The position numbers and the translations under genes are program-made. Below the pieces are notes generated by a model. The model did no database searches, was not told the origin of the DNA, and saw only the letters and a list, made by a program, of their open reading frames with translations. Shown here piece by piece: positions 36,630-44,620 of a stretch of 64,000 nt of DNA (position 1 is the stretch's first letter; each line of letters opens with the position of its first letter). The DNA is taken from positions 1-64,000 of the forward strand of contig CAIKEH010000032.1 in NCBI GenBank assembly GCA_903826405.1, read 5' to 3'. Source of the DNA: an uncultured bacterium. GTDB taxonomy: Bacteria; Bacteroidota; Bacteroidia; Chitinophagales; Chitinophagaceae.

Positions 36630-37061
36630 ATGCCATTGAAGATCATAGACCACGGCTCACCTGAATACCGTCAGATGGTTGACCTGAGAATGGAGATCCT
36701 CAGGAAACCACTGGGGCTGAATTTCTCTCCCGAAGACCTCGAAAAAGAAAAGGAAGATATCCTCATCGGGGCCTTCGACGAAGATCGGATTCTGGCTTGC
36801 TGTCTGCTGACCAGGGAGGGGGATGGGTTATGCCGTCTACGTCAGATGGCAGTGGTCAATAACCAGCAAGGAAAAGGCATCGGCGCCACATTGATGAACT
36901 TCGCGGAGATCGTGGCACGGGATAAAGGTTACAATATCATGTGCATGCATGCCCGGAAGTCTGCAGCAGGCTTCTATGAGAAACTGGGGTATCTAATCAC
37001 CAGCGACGAATTCCAGGAAGTGACCATTCCGCATGTTGTCATGCAGAAAAACCTGGCCTGA
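36630..37061 (+). CDS. GNAT-family N-acetyltransferase
   Basis: 143 residues with the GNAT fold. The acetyl-CoA motif A is MAVVNNQQGKGIGATLMNFA near 71-90, and motif B follows with a late AGFYEKLGY. The N-terminal part (LRMEILRKPLGL) resembles ElaA/YitI-like small-molecule acetyltransferases. The substrate is unknown. It is convergent with the next gene, 6 bp apart. Confidence 0.88.
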   Translation: MPLKIIDHGSPEYRQMVDLRMEILRKPLGLNFSPEDLEKEKEDILIGAFDEDRILACCLLTREGDGLCRLRQMAVVNNQQGKGIGATLMNFAEIVARDKGYNIMCMHARKSAAGFYEKLGYLITSDEFQEVTIPHVVMQKNLA

Positions 37062-37067
37062 ATCAAA

Positions 37068-37568
37068 TCAATTACTTGCTTTCCGCAAATGGCGTGATAG
37101 GATCTGTCGAGCCTCCTGCATATCCTCCGAAGTTGCGAAGCCATCTTTAGGCAAAAGAAAAAAAGATCTGCTGTCGAAATAGAGATGGAAGAATCCTGGC
37201 GTCTCGAAATAATTACTGAACTCCCTCCAGGCCCAACTCTTTCTACCGTTTTCGGTATCAATGTGAAAATGGTTTTCCTCCATTACGACTTTGAATCTGT
37301 CCCTGAAAGTGTGTGAACGCCGGTATATAAGCCAAGGCAGCCACATCCAGAATGCCGACATCATGGAGATCCAAAGCACTGAACTCATAAGGAAGGGTAA
37401 AGGCGATATCTTCTTCATAAAAAAAAGTACAGCAGCCAGCAGTGCGAACACATTAACCAGTATCATCATGATCTTGATCTCCTGCCGACTGATAAAATGG
37501 TAACGCAACGCTTGCATCACCTGTGGTTTCCGGTAAGCGACATGTATCTTCATATTCCCTTTGTTCAT
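37068..37568 (-). CDS. Small membrane protein, YcxB-like
   Basis: 166 residues with two adjacent membrane segments (about 32-52 and 58-82) and a C-terminal soluble part containing WAWREFSNYFETPGFFHLYF and a FLLPKDGF motif. This layout resembles YcxB-like proteins, a family without known function. ATG 37568 is the first in-frame ATG; the open frame continues a few codons upstream only with TTG. Assignment by general similarity only. Confidence 0.7.
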   Translation of the reverse strand: MNKGNMKIHVAYRKPQVMQALRYHFISRQEIKIMMILVNVFALLAAVLFFMKKISPLPFLMSSVLWISMMSAFWMWLPWLIYRRSHTFRDRFKVVMEENHFHIDTENGRKSWAWREFSNYFETPGFFHLYFDSRSFFLLPKDGFATSEDMQEARQILSRHLRKASN

Positions 37569-37904
37569 GGATCCTTCATCTATCCAGATCAACGAAAGTA
37601 AAAAATTGGATCATCTTAAAGCATGATCCGACCATCGCTGTCTCACAAATATCCATTTCAAGGGTTTCTCCTTACAGAAGAGGAGTTTAGAAATAGCTTC
37701 ACATACCAGGTGGCGAAGGGCACTTCTGAGGGAAATGTTCTTCAAGTAATCTGATGAGCATGATCGTCCCTTCAGCTTCTACAGAAAATAAAATAAGCGA
37801 TGTATTCAATAAATGTCGTTCGCCATTTTGCAAAGTACTCGACACCCTTTACAACTGTAGGGTTACAGGCATGAATCAGGATGTGCTGAAAGGCTTGTGC
37901 GGGT
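37569..37904. other. Intergenic region with one doubtful short frame
   Basis: The only open frame of note is a 43-codon one on the plus strand (37623-37754) with no recognisable domain and no terminator behind it. I do not call it a gene. No repeats or RNA genes seen. Confidence 0.4.
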
Positions 37905-38021
37905 TTATTTGATGGGTCTGCAGCTAGAATAATGATTGTTTGCTGCCTGATAAGGTGTTACGGACCTGGAACAGGAGAATAGGAATGTAATCAGGACAAT
38001 TAGGGCGGCAGTTTTTTTCAT
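37905..38021 (-). CDS. Very small lipoprotein (38 aa)
   Basis: A 39-codon frame starting ATG AAA AAA encodes a lysine start, a hydrophobic core (TAALIVLITF) and the lipobox LFSC with Cys at residue 17. A 21-residue tail follows (from SRSVTPYQAANN to SSCRPIK). The signal peptide II pattern is complete, so export and lipid attachment by LspA are expected. The tail has a second cysteine. Similar mini-lipoproteins with a conserved YQAANxxYxxC-like end occur in Bacteroidota as far as I recall; their function is unknown. It is isolated between the YcxB-like gene and nrdJ. Confidence 0.7.
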   Translation of the reverse strand: MKKTAALIVLITFLFSCSRSVTPYQAANNHYSSCRPIK

Positions 38022-38260
38022 CTTGTTGGATTCAATCATTTTCGAAAGCAAAGGCAATTTTTACGAAAGTCGTCTTGTGAAGCATTAACGAATCGAAAGA
38101 AGAAAAATTGAGTGCCCGCCTTATTCTTCTTTAAGCCAAGGAAAATAAATAAACAAATCGATGAATACCATTAAGTTATAAACCTTATGCCGATTGTTAA
38201 AACACCCTGAATAGCAAACACAATGGCTATCTGAGTCGCATTCTCCTTGACTTTGGGCAT
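38022..38260. other. Intergenic region, nothing recognised
   Basis: AT-rich stretch upstream of the mini-lipoprotein gene, ending at the nrdJ terminator. No coding frame or RNA gene is seen. Confidence 0.5.
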
Positions 38261-38290
38261 AAAAAAACCCGTCCGCTTATGCGAACGGGT
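38261..38290 (-). terminator. Rho-independent terminator of nrdJ
   Basis: On the minus strand a 10-base stem (38281-38290 with 38267-38276, one mismatch) with loop ATAA is followed by a run of seven T. It lies 22 bp after the nrdJ stop. Confidence 0.9.
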
Positions 38291-38312
38291 ACCTTGGTCT
38301 TGGTTTAAGAGG

Positions 38313-41300
38313 TCAGCTGCAACCCATGCTGTTGCCGCAGTTGAGGCATTTGTAGCAGGTGCCGCTGCGAACGGTTATATGACCGCAAGTATTGCAGGCC
38401 GGAGCATCACTTTGCATGCTCTTCATGTATTCCTGTGTGCTGTTTTCAGATTTTACACCAGCGGCACGTTGTACCTTGGCACTGTTGCCGTTGCTACCGC
38501 CGCTATTGGTTGACACAGCAGCGATGACACGCACATCGGAAAGTTCAGGCGTCTTGTTCTTCTCAACATCATATTCCAGACCGGGTACATCATCCCAGTC
38601 ATCATTTCCTGCATTGAGTACTTCCGGTTTGTCCAGAACATGAACAAGGTCGGTACGACCCAGATACTCATACGCCAAGCAGCGGAAGACGAAGTCGACG
38701 ATCGATGTTGTGCTCTTGATGTTCGGATGATCCACCATGCCGGCGGGTTCGAACTTGGTGAAGACGAACTTCTCTACGAATTCCTCCAGTGGCACACCAT
38801 ATTGCAGACCTACGGAAACTGCTATGGCGAAACAGTTCATGAGGCTACGTAAAGTAGAGCCTTCCTTGGCCAGATCGATGAAGATCTCACCGAGTGTGCT
38901 ATCAGTATATTCGCCGGTGCGGAGGAAGATGGCTTGGCCGTTGATCTTCGCCTTCTGAGTGAAGCCCCTGCGCTTTGCGGGAAGGGTCTTGCGTTCGACG
39001 ATCCGGGAAAGCTGGCGCTTCAGTTTGGTGTCGGGTGAAGCCTGCATGCGTTTCTGCAGTTCTTCGAGCAGTTCATCCACAGTGAGTTTTCCGACATCGA
39101 TCAACTGGCTTTCGCCGGTAGCAGCCGTTGTGGTGGTTTCTGCCTCAGGTTCATCCTTGGACTTCTTGCTGTCACTTTTGTTGCTGAGGGGTTGGCTGAG
39201 TTTGGAGCCGTCCCGGTAGAGAGCGTTGGCCTTCAGACCCAGTTCCCAACTCAATTTGTAACAATCGGCTATCTCTTCAACCGTGGCCTCATTGGGCAGA
39301 TTGATGGTCTTGGAAATAGCGCCGCTGATGAACGGCTGAGTAGCGCCCATCATGCGGATATGACCGTGTGCATGGATGAACCTCTCCCCTTTCTTGCCGC
39401 ATTTGTTGGCACAGTCGAAAACGGGGTAGTGCTCTTCTTTGAGGAAAGGTGCACCTTCGATGGTCATTGTTCCGCAGACATAGTCGTTGGCTGCATCGAT
39501 CTGGCTGCCGGTGAACCCGAGTGCTTCCAGCATGTTCCAATCAAAGTTGAAATATTGCTCGGGTTTGAAGCCCAAACGTTGCAGGCACTCCTCACCGAGG
39601 GTGTACACGTTGAACACGAAATTGACCTCAAAGGCTGATTTCACGGCCGTATCAAGCTTGCGGATCTCTTCGGCGATGAATCCCTTCTCGCTGAGGGTCT
39701 GGTGGTTGATGAAGGGTGCTCCTGCGAAGGAAGCCGATCCGACGGCATATTTGATGATGGCATCCGTCTCCTTCTCATTGTAGCCTAGATTATCCAGGGC
39801 GGAAGGAACGGATTGATTGATGATCTTGAAATATCCGCCGCCGGAAAGTTTCTTGAATTTCACCAAAGCAAAGTCGGGTTCGACGCCAGTAGTATCACAA
39901 TCCATGACCAGACCGATCGTACCCGTTGGCGCGATTACTGTGGTCTGTGCATTCCTGTATCCATACTTCTCACCGAGTTCGACTGCGTCGTCCCAAGCCT
40001 TGCAGGCAGCAGATAGCAGGTAATCGGGGCAGTATTTTGCTTTGATGCCCTGAGGTTTGATGCTCAGTCCCACATATGCACCATCCGCATCATAGGCGGC
40101 GGCTCTGTGGTTGCGCATGACACGAAGCATATCCTCACGGTTCTCTTCATATTTGGCAAATGGGCCGTGGATGGCCGCGATCTCGGCTGATGTCTTGTAT
40201 GAAACACCGGTCATGATGGCCGAAATGGCACCGGCGATGCCGCGAGCCTCTTCACTGTCGTATGGAATGCCGCTAACCATCAGCATGCTGCCTAGGTTGG
40301 CGAAACCAAGACCGAGCGTACGATAATCAAAACTCAACTGGGCTACTTCCTTACTGGGGAATTGCGCCATGAGAACAGAGACCTCCAGAACGATGGTCCA
40401 GAGGCGGACGGTCTGTTCAAATCCCGAAACGTCAAAGGAATTATCCGACTCATTAAAATATTTCCGGAGATTGACGGAGGCCAGATTGCAGGCGGTATTG
40501 TCTAAGAACATATACTCGCTGCAGGGGTTGGATGCTCTGATGCGACCACCCTGGGGGCAGGTATGCCACTCGTTGATGGTGGTGTCATATTGAGTACCGG
40601 GATCCGCACAACGCCAGGCTGCATAGGCGATCTTGTCCCAGAGGGCTTTTGCGGGGATCTTCTTCATGATGCGGCCATCCATGCGTCCTTTGAGTTCCCA
40701 GTCTTCCCCCTTTTCGAGCTTTTCGAAAAATTCGTTGGGGATACGTACAGAGTTGTTGGAGTTCTGTCCACTGACGGTGCGATAGGCCTCCCCTTCATAG
40801 TCACTGGCATATCCGGCGCCGATGAGAGCGCCTACTTTCTTCTCTTCCTCTACTTTCCAGTCGATGAACAGTTCTATCTCGGGGTGGTCCAGATCCAGAC
40901 ACACCATCTTAGCAGCCCTCCGTGTGGTTCCACCACTCTTGATGGCCCCTGCGGCACGATCACCGATCTTCAGGAAACTCATGAGGCCTGAGGAGGTGCC
41001 ACCACCACTTAGTTTCTCACCTTCTCCACGGAGGTTGGAGAAGTTCGTACCTACTCCAGAACCGTATTTGAAGATCCTGGCTTCGCGAACCCATAGATCC
41101 ATGATTCCTCCTTCATTGACCAGATCATCCTCAACGCTCAGGATGAAACAGGCATGGGGCTGGGGACGCTCATACGCAGAGGTTGATTTCTTCAATTGTC
41201 CATCGACCTGGTCAACATAGTAGTGCCCTTGGGGTTTGCCCACGATACCATATGACTCGAAAAGACCGGTGTTGAACCACTGCGGGGAGTTTGGTACGCA

Positions 41301-41696
41301 GGCCTGATTGAGTATGCTGTAGACCAACTCTTCATAGAAGATCTGGGCATCTTTTTCAGTTGCGAAATAGCCATAATGCTCGCCCCAAACCCTCCAGCAA
41401 TTGGCCATACGATGAGCTACTTGCTTGGCTGAAGTCTCACGTCCCAGACTGCCGTCAGGCTGTGGCACACCCGCTTTCCGGAAATATTTTTGCGCGAGGA
41501 TATCCGTGGCGATCTGGCTCCATTGTGACGGAACCTCCACATTGGTCATCTCGAATACGACCTCACCGCTGGGATTGCGGATGACCGAGGTACGAAAATC
41601 ATAATTGAACAGATCGAACACATTGGACTCTTCATTAGTGAAATGACGTTTGATCTTCAGTCCGCTCGGGTTTTGGATTTTACTCTTCTTGCTCAT
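38313..41696 (-). CDS. nrdJ: Vitamin B12-dependent (class II) ribonucleotide reductase
   Basis: 1127 residues. The ten-stranded barrel contains NPCSEYMFLDNTACNLASVNL-type active-site sequence near 415-435 (split here for length), PTGTIGLVMDCDTTG near 590, and a long C-terminal extension. The extension ends in a zinc-type cluster (CNTCGHITVRSGTCYKCLNC) as in large NrdJ proteins. It reduces ribonucleotides to deoxyribonucleotides using adenosylcobalamin and needs no oxygen. ATG 41696 (MSKKSKIQ) is chosen; the upstream frame is hydrophobic and non-homologous. No cobalamin riboswitch is evident upstream. Confidence 0.93.
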   Translation of the reverse strand: MSKKSKIQNPSGLKIKRHFTNEESNVFDLFNYDFRTSVIRNPSGEVVFEMTNVEVPSQWSQIATDILAQKYFRKAGVPQPDGSLGRETSAKQVAHRMANCWRVWGEHYGYFATEKDAQIFYEELVYSILNQACVPNSPQWFNTGLFESYGIVGKPQGHYYVDQVDGQLKKSTSAYERPQPHACFILSVEDDLVNEGGIMDLWVREARIFKYGSGVGTNFSNLRGEGEKLSGGGTSSGLMSFLKIGDRAAGAIKSGGTTRRAAKMVCLDLDHPEIELFIDWKVEEEKKVGALIGAGYASDYEGEAYRTVSGQNSNNSVRIPNEFFEKLEKGEDWELKGRMDGRIMKKIPAKALWDKIAYAAWRCADPGTQYDTTINEWHTCPQGGRIRASNPCSEYMFLDNTACNLASVNLRKYFNESDNSFDVSGFEQTVRLWTIVLEVSVLMAQFPSKEVAQLSFDYRTLGLGFANLGSMLMVSGIPYDSEEARGIAGAISAIMTGVSYKTSAEIAAIHGPFAKYEENREDMLRVMRNHRAAAYDADGAYVGLSIKPQGIKAKYCPDYLLSAACKAWDDAVELGEKYGYRNAQTTVIAPTGTIGLVMDCDTTGVEPDFALVKFKKLSGGGYFKIINQSVPSALDNLGYNEKETDAIIKYAVGSASFAGAPFINHQTLSEKGFIAEEIRKLDTAVKSAFEVNFVFNVYTLGEECLQRLGFKPEQYFNFDWNMLEALGFTGSQIDAANDYVCGTMTIEGAPFLKEEHYPVFDCANKCGKKGERFIHAHGHIRMMGATQPFISGAISKTINLPNEATVEEIADCYKLSWELGLKANALYRDGSKLSQPLSNKSDSKKSKDEPEAETTTTAATGESQLIDVGKLTVDELLEELQKRMQASPDTKLKRQLSRIVERKTLPAKRRGFTQKAKINGQAIFLRTGEYTDSTLGEIFIDLAKEGSTLRSLMNCFAIAVSVGLQYGVPLEEFVEKFVFTKFEPAGMVDHPNIKSTTSIVDFVFRCLAYEYLGRTDLVHVLDKPEVLNAGNDDWDDVPGLEYDVEKNKTPELSDVRVIAAVSTNSGGSNGNSAKVQRAAGVKSENSTQEYMKSMQSDAPACNTCGHITVRSGTCYKCLNCGNSMGCS

Positions 41697-41904
41697 GTAA
41701 GCTAATATGATAGGATGATGAATAGTTATACCCCTGATTAAGATGATGTTAAATATGACGGGGGACAACGAAAATATTTTCCATTATGGTACCGTCAAGG
41801 TCAGAAATATCAACATAGTGTGGAAAAACCAAGCAGGGCCGACACAGCAAGGATTTGCGGACTTTTCCACCCTCTGCCCCAAAAAAAATTTTGGCGGAAC
41901 GGGT
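41697..41904. other. Intergenic region upstream of nrdJ
   Basis: About 200 bp holding the presumed nrdJ promoter and homopolymer runs (A8 and T/C runs). No B12 riboswitch B12-box, gene or convincing NrdR box pair is seen. Confidence 0.4.
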
Positions 41905-41943
41905 AAAAAAAAGTAGCCCCTGTTAGCCCGTATCTGAACAGGG
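41905..41943 (-). terminator. Rho-independent terminator of a short minus-strand unit
   Basis: On the minus strand CCCTGTT (41937-41943) and AACAGGG (41918-41924) form a 7-bp stem, followed by GCTAC and a run of eight T. It lies between the 27-codon frame at 42012 and nrdJ, so it ends a transcript other than nrdJ. Confidence 0.65.
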
Positions 41944-42011
41944 CAAAATCGGAAGCTTCCCATATCCATTCTCCCTTAGGGGAACCGCCCAAAATGATCT
42001 TTCCATAGCCA

Positions 42012-42095
42012 TTAAAATTTATAACGCAGACGGATATTCGAAGCCATAATCCGGGATACGTTGTTCCCAAAGAGTCCTTCCCGGGAATACCCCAT
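42012..42095 (-). CDS. Candidate 27-aa frame or remnant of an outer-membrane protein gene
   Basis: The 28-codon frame (ATG 42095, TAA 42012-42014) ends in SNIRLRYKF, an alternating pattern with terminal Phe like the last strand of an outer-membrane beta barrel. The same frame is open for about 20 further codons upstream. A TATCTTTA box (42107-42114) precedes it and a terminator (41905-41943) follows. It could be a mini-protein, a small RNA locus, or the 3' end of a decayed TonB-receptor-like gene. I cannot decide; no homologue can be named. Confidence 0.3.
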   Translation of the reverse strand: MGYSREGLFGNNVSRIMASNIRLRYKF

Positions 42096-42199
42096 CTGGC
42101 CACCTGTAAAGATACAAAGAAACGGCCCGGACCACCCTGATTTTAACCCTCAGGAACCAAAAACTTTTTGCATTTTTGCAGGAAAGGGAAAGACCCCGA

Positions 42200-42964
42200 A
42201 TGAACAGCAACATACTTTCTTCAATCATTGCCAAGAAATCGCAGGGCCAAAAGTCCTTCGCCGTATTGGTTGACCCCGACAAAGCTTCCGGGCGGCAGAT
42301 CGTCGACCTGGTTGCTCTGGCCGTTGAAGCCGGGGTGGATTACCTATTCGTCGGAGGAAGCCTTGTGGTTTCCAACCATTTGGATGAAGTGGTTCAACAG
42401 ATCAAAAAAGAATGTGACATGCCGGTCGTCCTTTTCCCAGGTAGCCCCAACCAGATCTCCCGATACGCCGACGCCTTGCTATACTTGTCCCTCATCTCTG
42501 GACGGAATGCTGAATTGCTGATCGGTCAGCATGTGATCTCCGCCCCCATGGTGAGGCAGAGCGGTCTGGAAATCATGTCGACCGGCTATATGGTAATCGA
42601 TGGAGGAGCCCCTACCACTGTTTCATACATCAGCAATGCCAACCCCATCCCTGCAGACAAGAACGAGATAGCGGTTTGCACTGCCATGGCTGGAGAAATG
42701 CTGGGAATGAAGCTGATCTACATGGATGCAGGAAGCGGTGCGAAAAAACCTGTTTCCGAACAGATGATAGAAGCCGTTTCCAAGCAGATCTCCATCCCCC
42801 TTATTGTGGGAGGCGGTATAACATCTCCCGAACAGGCTTATAGGGATTGTAGGGCTGGTGCAGACCTGATTGTTGTCGGAAACGCGATTGAGAAAGACCC
42901 CATGCTGATCCGAGAGATGAGCGAAGCCATCCACAAATCCCCTACACTGACCACCGGTCACTGA
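42200..42964 (+). CDS. Geranylgeranylglyceryl phosphate synthase-family protein (PcrB/GGGPS)
   Basis: 254 residues of a TIM barrel of the GGGPS/PcrB family. It has FAVLVDPDK near residue 20-28, GGSLVV near 52, FPGSPNQIS near 79, YMDAGSGA near 170, GGGITSPEQA near 202 and a final phosphate site VVGNAIEKD near 225. The family joins a polyprenyl diphosphate to glycerol-1-phosphate, the first committed step of archaeal ether lipids, and in Bacillota makes heptaprenylglyceryl phosphate. Bacteroidota carry group II members, some shown to act in vitro; their cellular role is not settled. ATG 42200 gives the usual length. Chain length cannot be read. Confidence 0.88.
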   Translation: MNSNILSSIIAKKSQGQKSFAVLVDPDKASGRQIVDLVALAVEAGVDYLFVGGSLVVSNHLDEVVQQIKKECDMPVVLFPGSPNQISRYADALLYLSLISGRNAELLIGQHVISAPMVRQSGLEIMSTGYMVIDGGAPTTVSYISNANPIPADKNEIAVCTAMAGEMLGMKLIYMDAGSGAKKPVSEQMIEAVSKQISIPLIVGGGITSPEQAYRDCRAGADLIVVGNAIEKDPMLIREMSEAIHKSPTLTTGH

Positions 42965-42970
42965 CCTACA

Positions 42971-44239
42971 CTAGTTGTCAATCTTGACCCTAGAGGGTGT
43001 TTGCTTCCCACTGATGATCCCTTGACTGCTGACAGAAATGGCTTCTATAATGGCACTCATGTTCTCCATATCCAAAGTTCCTATTTCGTCCTTGACGGTA
43101 TGATAGTACGGCTCACTGTCCATTTTGGAAGTCGAGATCGTATGCGCAGGTACTCCAAGTCGGGCAAGAGTAGCATTGTCAGAACGGAAGAAAAGATTCT
43201 GGTCAGGATAGGGATCAGGCTGAAAAGTGAAAACAGTGCCTTTAAGATTTTCCTGGAGCAGGCTGCCGAAATCAGAACGCTCATATCCGGTGATATAGGC
43301 ACTGTTCCTTCCCCATTTACTTTCCGTACCGATCATTTCAATATTGAACATGGCCACCACTTTGTCGGGTTCGAGTTGTTTGGAGAAATACTGTGAGCCG
43401 TAACCTCCGGATTCCTCCGCCGTGAAAGCTGCGAAGATCAACGTCCTGGCATTATCCTTTCTTTTGTTGAAATGACCGGCAAGTTCAACCACTGCCGTCG
43501 TGCCAGAAGCATCATCATTCGCACCATTGAAGATAGAATCGCCTGAAACAGGCTTTCCCATTCCCAGGTGATCGTAATGGGAGGAGAAGACAACATACTC
43601 TTTTGCACATTTCTTTCCCGGTATCATTCCTACGACATTCGCCATCCGGCTTTTTACCAGATCACTTTTGACCGAAATACTATACTTCGTGGGCTCACGA
43701 TCGGCAAGAACGATAACCACATCACCGCTGCTCTCGGGACGTTGCATATTGAACCTCTTCAGCCGGGGGAAAAGGTCACGGAAAGCGCTGTCGAGGATGA
43801 CGAGTGTGTTACCTTGACCTTCCATGGCCTGAAAAATGGCGCCTCGATCCCCATTCAAAGGCCGAACTACCTTCGCGTCACCGGTCTTCCAGTCTAATTG
43901 CTCCTTTCCCGCAAATACGATCACCTTGGTACTGTCCAATGATCCGCCATCGAGCGCAACCTCTGCCTTTCGGGTTTCGGAACGGATGAGCTGGAACTCT
44001 TGTAGAAATCCCTTCGCTCCGTTAAGCGGTAGAAGTCCGGCTTTCCTGAATTCCTCCTCCAGAAAACTTGCCGCCTTATCAATGCCGGGTGATTGTGCCT
44101 TACGGCCCTGCATGTCATCTGAGGAAAGTATGGAAAGGACACGCCGCACTTCGGACGGATCCATGAGGCCTTTGGCTTTTTGAGCAATGAGGGGAGCAGA
44201 CCCCAGGAAAATGAACAAAATGGTAAACAGGATACGCAT
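42971..44239 (-). CDS. Exported M28-family zinc aminopeptidase
   Basis: 422 residues with a signal peptide (1-19, ending LIAQ). A protease-associated-like insert lies in the middle and the M28 catalytic core follows. Zinc ligands fit SSHYDHLG near 220, NGANDDASG near 239, the glutamate pair in TAEESGGYGS near 272, and YHTVKDE near 378. M28 enzymes release N-terminal amino acids; this one is probably periplasmic. It converges with the GGGPS-type gene (6-bp gap) and is divergent from the arginine operon. Confidence 0.9.
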   Translation of the reverse strand: MRILFTILFIFLGSAPLIAQKAKGLMDPSEVRRVLSILSSDDMQGRKAQSPGIDKAASFLEEEFRKAGLLPLNGAKGFLQEFQLIRSETRKAEVALDGGSLDSTKVIVFAGKEQLDWKTGDAKVVRPLNGDRGAIFQAMEGQGNTLVILDSAFRDLFPRLKRFNMQRPESSGDVVIVLADREPTKYSISVKSDLVKSRMANVVGMIPGKKCAKEYVVFSSHYDHLGMGKPVSGDSIFNGANDDASGTTAVVELAGHFNKRKDNARTLIFAAFTAEESGGYGSQYFSKQLEPDKVVAMFNIEMIGTESKWGRNSAYITGYERSDFGSLLQENLKGTVFTFQPDPYPDQNLFFRSDNATLARLGVPAHTISTSKMDSEPYYHTVKDEIGTLDMENMSAIIEAISVSSQGIISGKQTPSRVKIDN

Positions 44240-44620
44240 GTTATTTTGATTGAAGAGTCATCCCAGAAAGTATCCGGGAAAAATTTTAGAGGTTAAATTG
44301 CAGTTACAGGGAAAATTTTTCACCATATTAAGGAAAAAATCAGTTTTTTTGCACCTCATTCGTTAGACCAGACAACGACCAAAAGAGAAATGACAAAAAA
44401 CCTGACCATAACTTCCGCAAATGAAACCCTCCCGGGTACTTCTGCGCGTTGGGTTTTGCCTGTTCTCCCCAGAACAGTTTTTGCATTCCGACCTACCCCC
44501 TTTTGGGTACGACGTTGATAACCACCCGATTAGGGTCCGCTCAGGTGGCGGGACCCATCACCCCTTCCAGGGGAATTCATCCTTTCCCAGATCAAACATG
44601 TCGTCATTTTTCAAGAGCCC
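44240..44620 (+). promoter_or_regulatory. Long leader region of the arginine operon
   Basis: About 380 bp separate the divergent peptidase gene from the first arginine gene. It contains a weak promoter candidate (TTTC, 22 bases, then TTTTTTTG near 44345), an arginine-rich short frame (44390-44518) and possible hairpins GGGTCC/GGACCC (44533-44538 with 44551-44556) and CCCC/GGGG (44561-44573). CCACC (44522-44526) could pair instead with GGTGG (44544-44548), which excludes the first hairpin. No T-tract terminator is visible, so classic attenuation is unproven. Confidence 0.35.
44390..44518 (+). CDS. Candidate arginine-rich leader peptide (42 aa)
   Basis: A 43-codon frame starting MTKNLTITSANE and ending FWVRR before TGA. 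It has five arginine codons (CGT, AGA, CGA, CGA, CGT), two of them last, and it precedes an arginine biosynthesis operon by 102 bp. There is no signal peptide or known domain. The arginine content and position suggest a regulatory leader, as in amino-acid operons controlled by ribosome stalling. A chance frame is equally possible, since Arg codons are not clustered tightly. Confidence 0.3.
   Translation: MTKNLTITSANETLPGTSARWVLPVLPRTVFAFRPTPFWVRR

Noticed and set aside
37623-37754. 43-codon plus-strand frame
   Set aside because: No signal, domain, promoter or terminator supports it; length is within chance.
39192-39638. 148-codon open frame opposite nrdJ
   Set aside because: Shadow frame of nrdJ; the composition mirrors the reverse strand and no family is recognisable.
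41811-41823. NrdR-box-like CAACATAGTGTGG upstream of nrdJ
   Set aside because: Only one half-matching copy; NrdR sites occur as spaced pairs with a stricter palindrome.
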